From contig NZ_AP028461.1 of NCBI RefSeq assembly GCF_033097365.1, positions 2,914,001 to 2,978,000 on the forward strand: a DNA stretch of 64,000 bases, written 5' to 3'. The notes beneath the pieces were generated by a model, which was not told the origin of the DNA, searched no databases, and saw only the letters and a list, made by a program, of their open reading frames with translations. This DNA comes from Actinoplanes sichuanensis (lineage in GTDB: Bacteria > Actinomycetota > Actinomycetes > Mycobacteriales > Micromonosporaceae). The translations under genes were made by a program, and so were the position numbers. Shown here piece by piece: positions 9,195 to 17,601 of this stretch (position 1 is its first letter; each line of letters starts with the position of its first letter).

Positions 9195-9943
9195 CCAGCC
9201 GATTCACCGGTCGCGTCGCGATCGTCACCGGAGCCGCCGCGGGTATCGGCGCGGCCACCGCCCGCCGGCTCGCCGCCGAGGGCGCCCGGGTCGTGCTCGC
9301 CGACGTCGCCGACGAGGAGGGCACCGCCCTCGCCGAGAAGATCGGCGACGCCGCGACGTACCTGCATGTCGACGTCGCCCGTGGTGCGGACTGGGAACGG
9401 CTGGCCGCCGAGGTGACCGGCCGGTACGGCCGCGTCGACGTGCTGCACGCCAACGGGCCCGGCCGCGTCGTGCCCACCGTGCCGATCCACGAACTGCGCC
9501 AGGACGAGTGGGACCGGCAGATCGGGGTCTCGCTGACCAGCGCCTACCACGCCGCCCGGCTGTTCTGCCCGCTGCTGGCCGAGCACCGCGGCGCTCTCGT
9601 GCTCACCTCGTCGGTGCACGCGAACACCGGCGTCGCGGGGTGCGCCGCCTACGCCGCGACGAAGGGCGCGCTGCTGTCACTGACCCGCCAGCTGGCCGTC
9701 GACTACGCCCCCGAAGTGCGGGTGAACGCCGTCATCCCCGGCCCGATCCTCACCGCGGCCTGGGACGGCATCGGCGAGGACGGGCGGGCGGCCTCGGTGG
9801 CCGCGACCCCGGCCGGCCGGCTCGGCGACCCGGACGAGGTCGCCGCTGCCGTCGCCTTCCTGGCCTCCGCCGAGGCCTCCTTCATCACCGGCACCGGTCT
9901 CGTCGTCGACGGCGGCTGGAGCATCTCCACCTCCTCCTCCTGA
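9191..9943 (+). CDS. SDR-family sugar dehydrogenase
   Basis: 250 aa, ATGA overlap with the previous gene. Classical SDR features: cofactor motif GAAAGIGAATA near residue 13, NG after the fourth strand (HANGPGR), catalytic Ser in LTSSVHAN, YAATKGA (Tyr-x3-Lys), and the C-terminal GTGLVVDGGWSIS. The Asp at the end of beta-2 (VVLADV) suggests NAD preference. Given the neighbouring dehydratase it is a candidate galactose 1-dehydrogenase or an equivalent aldose dehydrogenase. SDRs are catalytically diverse, so substrate remains inferred. Confidence 0.85.
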   Translation: MTSRFTGRVAIVTGAAAGIGAATARRLAAEGARVVLADVADEEGTALAEKIGDAATYLHVDVARGADWERLAAEVTGRYGRVDVLHANGPGRVVPTVPIHELRQDEWDRQIGVSLTSAYHAARLFCPLLAEHRGALVLTSSVHANTGVAGCAAYAATKGALLSLTRQLAVDYAPEVRVNAVIPGPILTAAWDGIGEDGRAASVAATPAGRLGDPDEVAAAVAFLASAEASFITGTGLVVDGGWSISTSSS

Positions 9944-9954
9944 TTGGCCCTCCC

Positions 9955-11100
9955 GTGAAGATCATTTCGTTGGAAACCTTCGTCGTCCCGCCCCGCTGGT
10001 TGTTCCTGCGCATCCAGACCGACGAGGGCATCACCGGCTGGGGCGAACCGGTCGTGGAGGGACGCGCCGACACCGTCCGGGCCGCCGTCGCGGAACTCGC
10101 CGACTACCTCGTCGGTGAGGACCCGCTGCGCATCGAGGACCACTGGCAGGTTCTCACCAAAGGCGGCTTCTACCGCGGCGGCCCAGTGCTGTCCAGCGCG
10201 GTCGCCGGCATCGACCAGGCACTGTGGGACATCGCCGGCAAGACCTACCAGCGGCCGGTGCACGCGCTGCTCGGTGGCCCGGTCCGCGACCGGGCCCGGA
10301 TGTACGCCTGGATCGGCGGTGACCGCCCCGCCGAGGTCGCCGACCTGGCCCGGGCCCAGATCGAGGCCGGTTTCACCGCGGTCAAGATGAACGGCTCCGC
10401 CGAGCTCGGCCCGATCGAGACACCGGCGAACACCCATCAGGTGGTCGCCCGGGTCGCGGCCGTCCGCGAGGCGATCGGGCCGGACCACGACCTGGTCGTC
10501 GACCTGCACGGCCGGGCCTCCACCGCGATGGCCCGGCGCCTGCTGCCGCTGCTGGAGCCGTACCTGCCGCTGTTCGTCGAGGAACCCGTGCTACCCGAGC
10601 ACACCGCCAACATCGAGTCGCTGGCGCAGGCCACGTCCATTCCGCTGGCCACCGGCGAGCGCCTGTACTCCCGGCACGACTTCCGGGACGTGCTCGGCAG
10701 CGGCCTGGCCGTCGCCCAGCCGGACGTCAGCCACGCCGGCGGCATCTCCGAGGTGCGCCGGATCGCGGCCATGGCCGAGACGTACGACGTCACCATGGCC
10801 CCGCACTGCCCCCTCGGCCCGATCGCTCTCGCCGCCAGCCTCCAGCTCGCGTTCGCCATTCCGAACTTCCTCATCCAGGAGCAGAGCGTCGGCATCCACT
10901 ACCACCAGGGCGGCGAGCTGCTCGACTACCTGATCGATCCGGGTCCGTTCCGATTCGTGGGCGGGCATGCTGAACGTACCGACCGGCCGGGTCTGGGCAT
11001 CGAGATCGACGAGGAGGCGGTGATCCGGATGGCGGCGATCGGCCACCGCTGGCGCAACCCCGTCTGGCGCCGTGCCGACGGATCCTTCACGGAATGGTGA
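9955..11100 (+). CDS. dgoD: Galactonate dehydratase-like enolase-superfamily enzyme (DgoD type)
   Basis: 381 aa from GTG 9955, which gives the standard DgoD length and N-terminus (MKIISLETFVVPPRWLFLRI). Enolase-superfamily MR/MLE features are visible: WGEPVVEGRADTVRAAV, the capping-domain FYRGGPVLSSAVAGIDQALWD, metal ligands in VVDLHGR, FVEEP and ATGERLYS, and a late His in MAPHCPLGPIALAAS. D-galactonate dehydratase yields 2-keto-3-deoxygalactonate, the substrate of the kinase at 6120. It is separated by 11 bases from the SDR and overlaps GH42. The family assignment is firm; galactonate specificity is inferred from motifs and context. Confidence 0.88.
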   Translation: MKIISLETFVVPPRWLFLRIQTDEGITGWGEPVVEGRADTVRAAVAELADYLVGEDPLRIEDHWQVLTKGGFYRGGPVLSSAVAGIDQALWDIAGKTYQRPVHALLGGPVRDRARMYAWIGGDRPAEVADLARAQIEAGFTAVKMNGSAELGPIETPANTHQVVARVAAVREAIGPDHDLVVDLHGRASTAMARRLLPLLEPYLPLFVEEPVLPEHTANIESLAQATSIPLATGERLYSRHDFRDVLGSGLAVAQPDVSHAGGISEVRRIAAMAETYDVTMAPHCPLGPIALAASLQLAFAIPNFLIQEQSVGIHYHQGGELLDYLIDPGPFRFVGGHAERTDRPGLGIEIDEEAVIRMAAIGHRWRNPVWRRADGSFTEW

Positions 11101-13196
11101 CCCCGATGTTCGACCGCGTGCTTTTCGGCGCCGCCTACTACCACGAGTACCACCGCGGCCCGCGGCTGGAGATCGACCTGGACCTGATGCGGGAGGCCCG
11201 GTTCAGCGTGATCCGGGTCGGCGAGTCGGTCTGGTCGACCTGGGAGCCCGATGACGGCGTGTTCGACCTGGACTGGCTGCAACCGGTCCTCGACGGCGCC
11301 CACCAGCGCGGTATCGGTGTCGTCCTCGGGACTCCGACGTACGCCGTCCCGCCGTGGCTGGCCCGGCTCCACCCGGAGATCAACGGGGAGGCCGCGACCG
11401 GTCGCCCGATGGGCTGGGGTGCCCGGCAGGAGATCCAGTACACCCACCCGGCGTTCCTTTTTCACGCCGAGCGCGTCATCCGCCGGATCGTGGACCGGTA
11501 CGCGGCACACCCGGCCGTGATCGGTTTCCAGGTCGACAACGAGCCCGGCAACGTGATCCTGCACAACCACGCGGTCTTCCAGCGCTTCGTCGACCACCTG
11601 CGCAAGCACTACGGCACGGTCGAGCGGATCAACCAGGAATGGGGACTGACGTACTGGTCGCACCGGCTGTCGCGATGGGCCGACCTGTGGACCCCCGACA
11701 ACAACGCCCAACCTCAGTACACCCTGGCGTGGCGGCGCTTCCAGGCCCAGCTGACCACCGACTTCATCGGCTGGCAGGCCCGCATCGTGCGGGAGTACGC
11801 CCGTCCGGACCAGTTCGTGACCACCTGCCTGGCCTACGAGCGCCCGACCGTCGAGGACGACGCGGTCACCGCCGGGCTGGACGTCACCGCGGGCAACCCG
11901 TACTACCGCATGCAGGACCACCTCACCCTGCCCGGCGCCGACCGTGTCGAGCAGAGCTGGACCTCGTCCGGGGTGTGGGCCGTCTACCAGTCCGCCGACC
12001 GGATGTACTCCTCGCGCCAGGAGCCGTTCCTGGTCACCGAGACCAACGCCCAGGCCATCAGCTTCCCGTGGCTCAACGAGCCCGCCTACGACGGCCAGTG
12101 GCGCCAGGCGGCCTGGGCGCTGATCTCCCGCGGTGCCTCGATGATCGAGTACTGGCACTGGCACACGCTGCCCTACGGCGCCGAGACCTACTGGGGTGGC
12201 ATCCTGCCGCACAGCCTCGAACCCGGGCGTACCTACCGGGAGCTCGCGGCCCTGGGCGCCGAGATCGAACGGGCCGGCGCCGCGGTCGCGGGACTCACCC
12301 CGGACGCCGACGTGACGATGCTGTGGTCCAACGACACCCGATGGTCGCTGGAGCACACCCCGGCGCTGCACCAGGAGAACGGCGAGCCCGATCACCGCTC
12401 GTACCAGAAGATCTTCGAGTCGTTCCACCGTGGCGCCTTCGACACGGCGCTGCAGTCCCGGATCGTGCATCCGTCGCAGCTGTTCGGGACCGACCCGGCC
12501 GACGGTGCCGCCCGCCACCCGGTGCTGGTCGCCGCGGGGTTCCTCATCGCCACCGACGAGCAGCTGCGGTGGCTCGGCCGCTATGCCGCCGCGGGTGGGC
12601 ATCTGGTCCTGGGCATCCGCACCGGGTACGAGGACCACGAGGCCCGTGCCCGGCTGGAACGCAAGCCGGCGTTCCTGACCGAGCCCGCCGGCATCTGGTA
12701 CGACGAGTTCAGCACCATCGACGTGCCCATCCCGGTCCGTGCCACCACCGGCGGTCCGCTGACCGTCCCGGACGGGGCCCGGGCCACCGGCTGGATCGAC
12801 GGCGTGACGGTGGACGGCGCCGATATCCTGGCCGAGTACGCCCATCCGCACTTCGGGCGCTGGCCGGCCGTCACCACGCGGGCGCACGGCGCGGGACGGG
12901 TCACCTACGTCGGTACGGTGCCCGACCCGTCGCTGGCCGGGGCGGTCCTCGCCTGGGCGGTGCCGGCCGCCGGTCACCGGCGCTGGCAGCCGCAGAGCGA
13001 CACCCAGACGGTCACCGGCGCGACCGGCCGGGACGGCTCCCGGCTTCGGTTCGTGCACAACTGGTCGTTCCGGGAGAGCACCTTCACGCTGCCGGCCGCC
13101 GTCGTGGACCTGTCCTCGGGCCGGAGCCTCGACGAGGGCGCCGTCCTGGAGCTGGGGGCGTGGGACGTACGCGTTCTCCGGATCGAGGGGAGCTGA
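11094..13196 (+). CDS. GH42 beta-galactosidase
   Basis: 700 aa. The N-terminal GH42 barrel has FGAAYYHEYHRGPRLEIDLDLM, the acid/base Glu in FQVDNEPGN, and the nucleophile Glu in FLVTETNAQ. This is followed by the trimerisation alpha/beta domain (SYQKIFESFHRGAFDTA) and a small C-terminal beta domain ending about residue 700. ATG 11094 overlaps the dehydratase stop; ATG 11106 four codons later is an alternative. There is no signal peptide, so it is cytoplasmic, consistent with hydrolysis of short galactan oligosaccharides after import. It is the last gene of the operon and meets the sigma-factor gene tail-to-tail, 5 bases apart. Confidence 0.92.
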   Translation: MVTPMFDRVLFGAAYYHEYHRGPRLEIDLDLMREARFSVIRVGESVWSTWEPDDGVFDLDWLQPVLDGAHQRGIGVVLGTPTYAVPPWLARLHPEINGEAATGRPMGWGARQEIQYTHPAFLFHAERVIRRIVDRYAAHPAVIGFQVDNEPGNVILHNHAVFQRFVDHLRKHYGTVERINQEWGLTYWSHRLSRWADLWTPDNNAQPQYTLAWRRFQAQLTTDFIGWQARIVREYARPDQFVTTCLAYERPTVEDDAVTAGLDVTAGNPYYRMQDHLTLPGADRVEQSWTSSGVWAVYQSADRMYSSRQEPFLVTETNAQAISFPWLNEPAYDGQWRQAAWALISRGASMIEYWHWHTLPYGAETYWGGILPHSLEPGRTYRELAALGAEIERAGAAVAGLTPDADVTMLWSNDTRWSLEHTPALHQENGEPDHRSYQKIFESFHRGAFDTALQSRIVHPSQLFGTDPADGAARHPVLVAAGFLIATDEQLRWLGRYAAAGGHLVLGIRTGYEDHEARARLERKPAFLTEPAGIWYDEFSTIDVPIPVRATTGGPLTVPDGARATGWIDGVTVDGADILAEYAHPHFGRWPAVTTRAHGAGRVTYVGTVPDPSLAGAVLAWAVPAAGHRRWQPQSDTQTVTGATGRDGSRLRFVHNWSFRESTFTLPAAVVDLSSGRSLDEGAVLELGAWDVRVLRIEGS

Positions 13197-13201
13197 CACC
13201 G

Positions 13202-15085
13202 TCAGCGCACGCATCGCACGTTGCCGGTCTCGTACGGCTTGTAGGTGGTGACACCGTCGTTGTAGCCCAGCATCCAGCGGTCGGCGGGGCGGGGCTCGGC
13301 AACGGTGGACGACCAGTACCGGGCGGTCTTCGGGGTGTCCGGGAACGCCGCCACGTCGATGGCGGGGGAGACCCGGGTCTCGTCGACGGTGGTGGCGAGC
13401 TCCTTGAGGGTGGGCAGGCGCCAGTCGTGGCCGCCGAGGGTCAGGCCGGCGCAGTAGCCGGCGGCATCCGCGGCCGGCATCTCACCGGCGCTGGCCCGCT
13501 GCCAGGTCAAGCCGGTCGCCGGGTCGGTGACCTGGCCGCCGGAGATCTTGTAGGCGGGGCGGCCCGACCCTTCGGCGGTCCGGGCGCAGCGTACGTGGTA
13601 CTTGCCGGTCTGCTCGGCGGCGTTGCTGGCCAGGCCCTCGTAGAAGTTGATGATCCAGGCACGCAGCGGCGTCTTGGTGACCGCCCACGGCGACGAGGTC
13701 CAGAAGAAGCGGGGCGGGGTACCGGCGAAGGTGCCGGTGTCGACGGCCGGGTTGTCGGCGCGGTAGTCGACGATCGACGTCAGCTCGACGCGGCTGGGCA
13801 GGTGCCAGCCGCCGCCGTCCAGCTCGAGGCCGGCGCAGTACTGCTTCGCCGCGGTGAACGTGTAGGTGCCCGGGGCGTGGGTACGCTGCCACACCAGGCA
13901 GGTGGTGTTGTCGCGGACCGTACCGTCGCTGAGGTTGGTGTATCTGCCCTTGTCCGGCATCGGCCAGCTCGCCCAGATCTTCGCCAGCTGCTTGCCGCAG
14001 CCACCGGTGGCCGGTGCCGCGGCGGCCTTGCTGGTCTTCGCCGGGGCGGCGTCGGCTTTCGACGCCGAGGGCGAGGCCACCGGGCTGGGCGACGCCGCGA
14101 TGCTGGGCGATGGTGCGAGGCTGGTCGCGGCGGCGACGACACGGTCGGTGGGTCGTGGCTGATCGGACCCGGACGCTGCGGCGTAGGCCAGAGCACCACC
14201 GATCGCCACCACAGCGGCCGTCGCCGCGGCCGCGAGCGGTTTGGCCCGCAACGCGGAGGTCAGGTTCGGCCGGGGAGCCGTGGCCGCCCCACCGGTCGCC
14301 GAGATCTTGCCCAGCACCGCGGTCGTCAGGGCCGCCGGCACCGGCACCAGGCCACAGCCGACCAGCAGCCGCTCGACCGCGACCTCCTCACGGGAGTTGC
14401 TCAGGCACAGGTCGCACTCGCGCACGTGCCGGTCGAGCCGTTTGCGCCACAGCGGGCTGGGCCGCCCGTCCCAGCCGGCGGCGGCGTCCACCAGCTCCGG
14501 GCAGCGGGGCCGGGCGTCCAGCGCGGCGACCAGCGACCGGCCGCGGTCGAGTTGGGCGCGCATCCGCTGGATGCGCACCGCCGCGTACGCCGCCGTCGTC
14601 TCCAGGGCGGCCGCGGTCTCGGCCCGTTCGAGGTGCCCGGCGGTCTCCTGCCACCAGAGCGCGAGGACGTTGCGGTCCTCGGCGTCGAGCCAGCGACTCG
14701 CCTCGGCGACCTGGCGGCGCTGATCGGACAGTTGCAGGCGAAGGATGGCCAGCTCCTCGAAGTCGGTGCCGGTGTCGGTGAGGACTTCCAGGGCGGCGGT
14801 GCTGTCGGCGGCAGCCTGCCGCTGGTGCGCGCCGACCTGCTGCATGGCGATGGTCAGGATCCAGGCCCGGATGCTGCCCGGCTGCCGCAACCCGGGCAGG
14901 GCGCGGATCACCTGGAGCATGGTCTCCTGGACGACGTCCTCGACGTCCTGATGCGAGCTCAGCGCGCGGCCGGCGACGTTGTAGACGAGCGGCAGGTAGG
15001 TGCGCGCGAGCTCTTCCTGAGCGCGCCGGTCACCACGCTGGGCCGCGGTGATCCGTTGCCGTTCGTTGTCGCGGTGCCTGCTCAT
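13202..15085 (-). CDS. ECF sigma factor fused to zinc finger, TM helix and Lcl_C/DUF1566-like sensor domains
   Basis: 627 aa from ATG 15085, chosen because GGGAGG lies about 7 bases upstream; an upstream in-frame ATG at 15115 is less well placed. Order: sigma-70 region 2 (QDVEDVVQETMLQVIRALP), region 4 (LDAEDRNVLALWWQETAGHL), an H-x3-C-x2-C zinc-finger-like motif (HVRECDLC), one TM helix (AAAATAAVVAIGGALAYAAA), a Pro/Ser/Ala linker, then two extracytoplasmic repeats with LVWQR/LTWQR, CAGL and W(H/R)LP motifs typical of Lcl_C/DUF1566. This reads as sigma factor, anti-sigma and sensor in one chain. Release of the sigma part would need proteolysis (inference). It lies between the galactose operon and the rhamnogalacturonan lyase. 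Confidence 0.85.
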   Translation of the reverse strand: MSRHRDNERQRITAAQRGDRRAQEELARTYLPLVYNVAGRALSSHQDVEDVVQETMLQVIRALPGLRQPGSIRAWILTIAMQQVGAHQRQAAADSTAALEVLTDTGTDFEELAILRLQLSDQRRQVAEASRWLDAEDRNVLALWWQETAGHLERAETAAALETTAAYAAVRIQRMRAQLDRGRSLVAALDARPRCPELVDAAAGWDGRPSPLWRKRLDRHVRECDLCLSNSREEVAVERLLVGCGLVPVPAALTTAVLGKISATGGAATAPRPNLTSALRAKPLAAAATAAVVAIGGALAYAAASGSDQPRPTDRVVAAATSLAPSPSIAASPSPVASPSASKADAAPAKTSKAAAAPATGGCGKQLAKIWASWPMPDKGRYTNLSDGTVRDNTTCLVWQRTHAPGTYTFTAAKQYCAGLELDGGGWHLPSRVELTSIVDYRADNPAVDTGTFAGTPPRFFWTSSPWAVTKTPLRAWIINFYEGLASNAAEQTGKYHVRCARTAEGSGRPAYKISGGQVTDPATGLTWQRASAGEMPAADAAGYCAGLTLGGHDWRLPTLKELATTVDETRVSPAIDVAAFPDTPKTARYWSSTVAEPRPADRWMLGYNDGVTTYKPYETGNVRCVR

Positions 15086-15498
15086 GTCCCGGCCTCCCAG
15101 AGCAATGCTACTCATCGTGATATGGCTGTGATGTCATCGGTTATGGCGGCCCCAGCGTAAATATATGCGCGAGCGGCTGTCAAACAGGCGGCCAGAATTC
15201 TGCGATGTCAAATGCGGACCGCATATATCATCTTCCTGATGTGACTCACATCACAGTGCCGTAAAATGCTGCTGAACTGCTAAAACTCGCGATATTCCAA
15301 CGCCATGGCACGGAAAACGATATGCGGTGAACGCTCGCCGCATCTCTCTCTCCGGTTCTTTTGGTAACCATTAAGAATGGGGTCGGGTGAGTTGACCGTA
15401 TTGATTGCAGACCCCTAATCTCCTCCGCGGCGGGGCGGAGGGTGGAGCTCAAAAGTCACCTTGCGTAACCGCAATATGTCGTCGAGGAAGGAACACAC
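15086..15498 (+). promoter_or_regulatory. 413-bp regulatory gap with CRP/GlxR-like site
   Basis: TGTGACTCACATCACA at 15240-15255 fits TGTGA-N6-TCACA, the CRP/GlxR palindrome, about 240 bases before the PL11 lyase. A short inverted repeat ATGCGGACCGCAT lies nearby at about 15212. GGAAGGAA precedes the lyase ATG. The gap is AT-rich relative to the coding DNA and divergent between the sigma-factor fusion and the lyase, so it may carry promoters for both. No ORF here looks real. Confidence 0.5.
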
Positions 15499-17463
15499 AT
15501 GTCCAGGACAGGCCCATCGGTACGCCGAGCGGCAGCCGTCACGTCACTGGTACTGGTCGCGGGCCTGGCGATCACCGGTTGCCGAAAGCAGTCGAGCACC
15601 GCGTCACCCGGGCCGGCGGCGTCCGCCGGCGCCGAGGCTGCGGCGGACGGAGGCGGTCTCTCGTCGGCGACCGCCACCTCGGCGGCGAAGCCGGGCTCCT
15701 CCGCGGCCACGTCCGCCACCACAGCGACCGCGACAACCGTGGGCCGGGCCATGGAGAACCTCGGGCGGGGCGTGGTGGCGGTCCGCCGCAACAACGGTGA
15801 GGTCCTGGTCTCGTGGCGGCTGCTCGCCCTGGACCCGGCCGCCATTGGCTTCAACGTTTACCGGTCGACCGCGGGCGGCGCGTACACCAAGCTCAACAGT
15901 GCCGTCCTGACGAAGGGCACCAACTTCGTCGACACCACCGCTGACAAGGCCAAGGCCAACAGCTACCGGGTCAGGGCGGTCACCGGCGGCACCGAGCAGG
16001 CGCCCAGCACCGCCTACACCCTGGCGGCCGGATCGTTCGGCCCGGCCGTCAAGATCCCGATCAAGGCGGGTGCGGCGTTCAAGTTCGTCTGGACCGGTGA
16101 CCTCGACGGCGACGGTGAGTACGACTACCTCATCGACCGGCAGGCCAACCCGCAGAGCCTCGAGGCCTACCGGGGTGACGGCACCTTCCTCTGGTCGATG
16201 AGCATGGGGAAGAACAGTGCCAACCAGAACAACATCGAGGGCGGCTCGTCCACCATCGACGTCGGCAACTGGGACGGCGTCACCGTCTTCGACTTCGACA
16301 GCGACGGCAAGGCCGAGGTCGCGGTCCGGATTGCCAACGGGGTCACCTTCGGCGACGGCTCCCGTTTCTCGTACTCCGACGACGTGCACCAGTTCATCGC
16401 GATCCTGGACGGGATGAGTGGTAAGAAGGTGGCCACCGCCCCGGTCCCCGACGACTATCTCGCCGACGGGCCGCTGTACGCCCGGTTCGGTGTCGGCTAC
16501 CTCGACGGCAAGACCCCCAGCCTGGTCGCGTTCATGAAGAACCGGGTCGGCAACGGCGACTTCAACCTGGTGATGACCGCTTGGAAGTTCGACGGGTCCG
16601 CGATCACGAGGCAGTGGAAGTGGCTGCGTGAGGGCGTGCACGCCGCCGACGGTCACAACACCCGCATCATCGACGTGGACGGCGACGGCAAGGACGAGGT
16701 CGCCGAGATCGGCTTCGTGCTCAACGGCGATGGCACCCTGCGGTACACCCTCGACGACCAGGGCATCGGCCACGGCGACCGCTGGTACATCGCCGACATC
16801 GACCCGAGCCGTCCCGGCCTGGAGGGCTACGGCATCCAGCAGCTCAACAAGAGCGGGCTGCTGGAGTACTACTACGACGCGGCCACCGGCAAGGTCATCT
16901 GGCAGCACAAGGGCGGGATCGTCGACGTCGGCCGCGGCCTGGTCGGCGACATCGACCCGGCCAAGCCCGGCCTGGAGACCTGGTCGTACTCCGGCGTCTA
17001 CAACGGCCCGACCGGAAAGCTCCTGGTGAACGACACCAAGAAGAGCCCCTGGCCGGCGTTCACGCTCTGGTGGGACGGCGACCTGGGCGCCGAGCTCTAC
17101 AACGACGGCAAGATCGAGGAGTGGAACCCGAAGTCGCCCGCGGACAGCCAGCACCAGCCGCGTGTCCTCACCGCCTGGAAGGTCGGCGGCTACGACGCCT
17201 ACGGGCGCAACCCGGCCCTGATCGGCGACCTGTTCGGTGACTGGCGCGAGGAGGTCGTGCTGAGCAGCAAGGCACATGACCAACTGGTCATCCTCACCAC
17301 CGACCAGGCCACCGACACCCGGCTCTACACGCTGGCCCAGAACCCGTCCTACCGCAACGGCATGACCCTCAAGGGCTACCTGCAGTCCCACGCGGTCGAC
17401 TACTACCTCGGTACCGGCATGACCACCCCGGCGGCACCGAAGATCCACTACGTCCAGAAGTAG
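15499..17463 (+). CDS. PL11 rhamnogalacturonan lyase, lipoprotein
   Basis: 654 aa. The N-terminus has basic residues, a hydrophobic stretch and a lipobox LAITGC with Cys28, so it is probably lipid-anchored outside the membrane, followed by an Ala/Ser/Thr-rich linker. From about residue 75 it matches PL11: MENLGRGVVAVRRNNGEVLV, SWRLLALDP, then a beta-propeller with repeated Asp-rich calcium-type loops (DLDGDGEYD, DFDSDGKAE, DVDGDGKDE). PL11 enzymes cut the alpha-1,4 Rha-GalA bond of the rhamnogalacturonan-I backbone by beta-elimination. It is likely paired with the acetylesterase downstream. A terminator hairpin follows. Confidence 0.92.
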   Translation: MSRTGPSVRRAAAVTSLVLVAGLAITGCRKQSSTASPGPAASAGAEAAADGGGLSSATATSAAKPGSSAATSATTATATTVGRAMENLGRGVVAVRRNNGEVLVSWRLLALDPAAIGFNVYRSTAGGAYTKLNSAVLTKGTNFVDTTADKAKANSYRVRAVTGGTEQAPSTAYTLAAGSFGPAVKIPIKAGAAFKFVWTGDLDGDGEYDYLIDRQANPQSLEAYRGDGTFLWSMSMGKNSANQNNIEGGSSTIDVGNWDGVTVFDFDSDGKAEVAVRIANGVTFGDGSRFSYSDDVHQFIAILDGMSGKKVATAPVPDDYLADGPLYARFGVGYLDGKTPSLVAFMKNRVGNGDFNLVMTAWKFDGSAITRQWKWLREGVHAADGHNTRIIDVDGDGKDEVAEIGFVLNGDGTLRYTLDDQGIGHGDRWYIADIDPSRPGLEGYGIQQLNKSGLLEYYYDAATGKVIWQHKGGIVDVGRGLVGDIDPAKPGLETWSYSGVYNGPTGKLLVNDTKKSPWPAFTLWWDGDLGAELYNDGKIEEWNPKSPADSQHQPRVLTAWKVGGYDAYGRNPALIGDLFGDWREEVVLSSKAHDQLVILTTDQATDTRLYTLAQNPSYRNGMTLKGYLQSHAVDYYLGTGMTTPAAPKIHYVQK

Positions 17464-17475
17464 TGACTGCGAGAC

Positions 17476-17505
17476 CCCGCCGCCGAGCTCTCGGCGGCGG
17501 GTTTC
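17476..17505 (+). terminator. Rho-independent terminator after PL11 gene
   Basis: An 11-bp perfect GC-rich stem (17476-17486 with 17491-17501), loop GCTC, followed by a short T run, 12 bases after the lyase stop. Confidence 0.8.
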
Positions 17506-17558
17506 GTGCTTCTCCGGTCTCTTGACCTCCGGCGAATCGCGATGATTCGATGACATCA

Positions 17559-17576
17559 ATGTAAACGCTTTAACAT
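17559..17576. promoter_or_regulatory. LacI/cre-like operator before acetylesterase
   Basis: ATGTAAACGCTTTAACAT is an imperfect palindrome with the central AACGCTT core typical of LacI-family operators. It lies 26-43 bases before the TTG start of the acetylesterase. It differs from the CCGTGACCGGTCACGG type in the later cluster, so another LacI regulator may act here. Confidence 0.5.
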
Positions 17577-17601
17577 CGCGGTCCGAATCCGGGGAGAATC
17601 C

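Noticed and set aside
11354..15160. 1268-codon plus ORF spanning GH42 and the sigma factor gene
   Set aside because: It is out of frame with GH42 and antisense to the sigma factor; both real frames carry conserved motifs.
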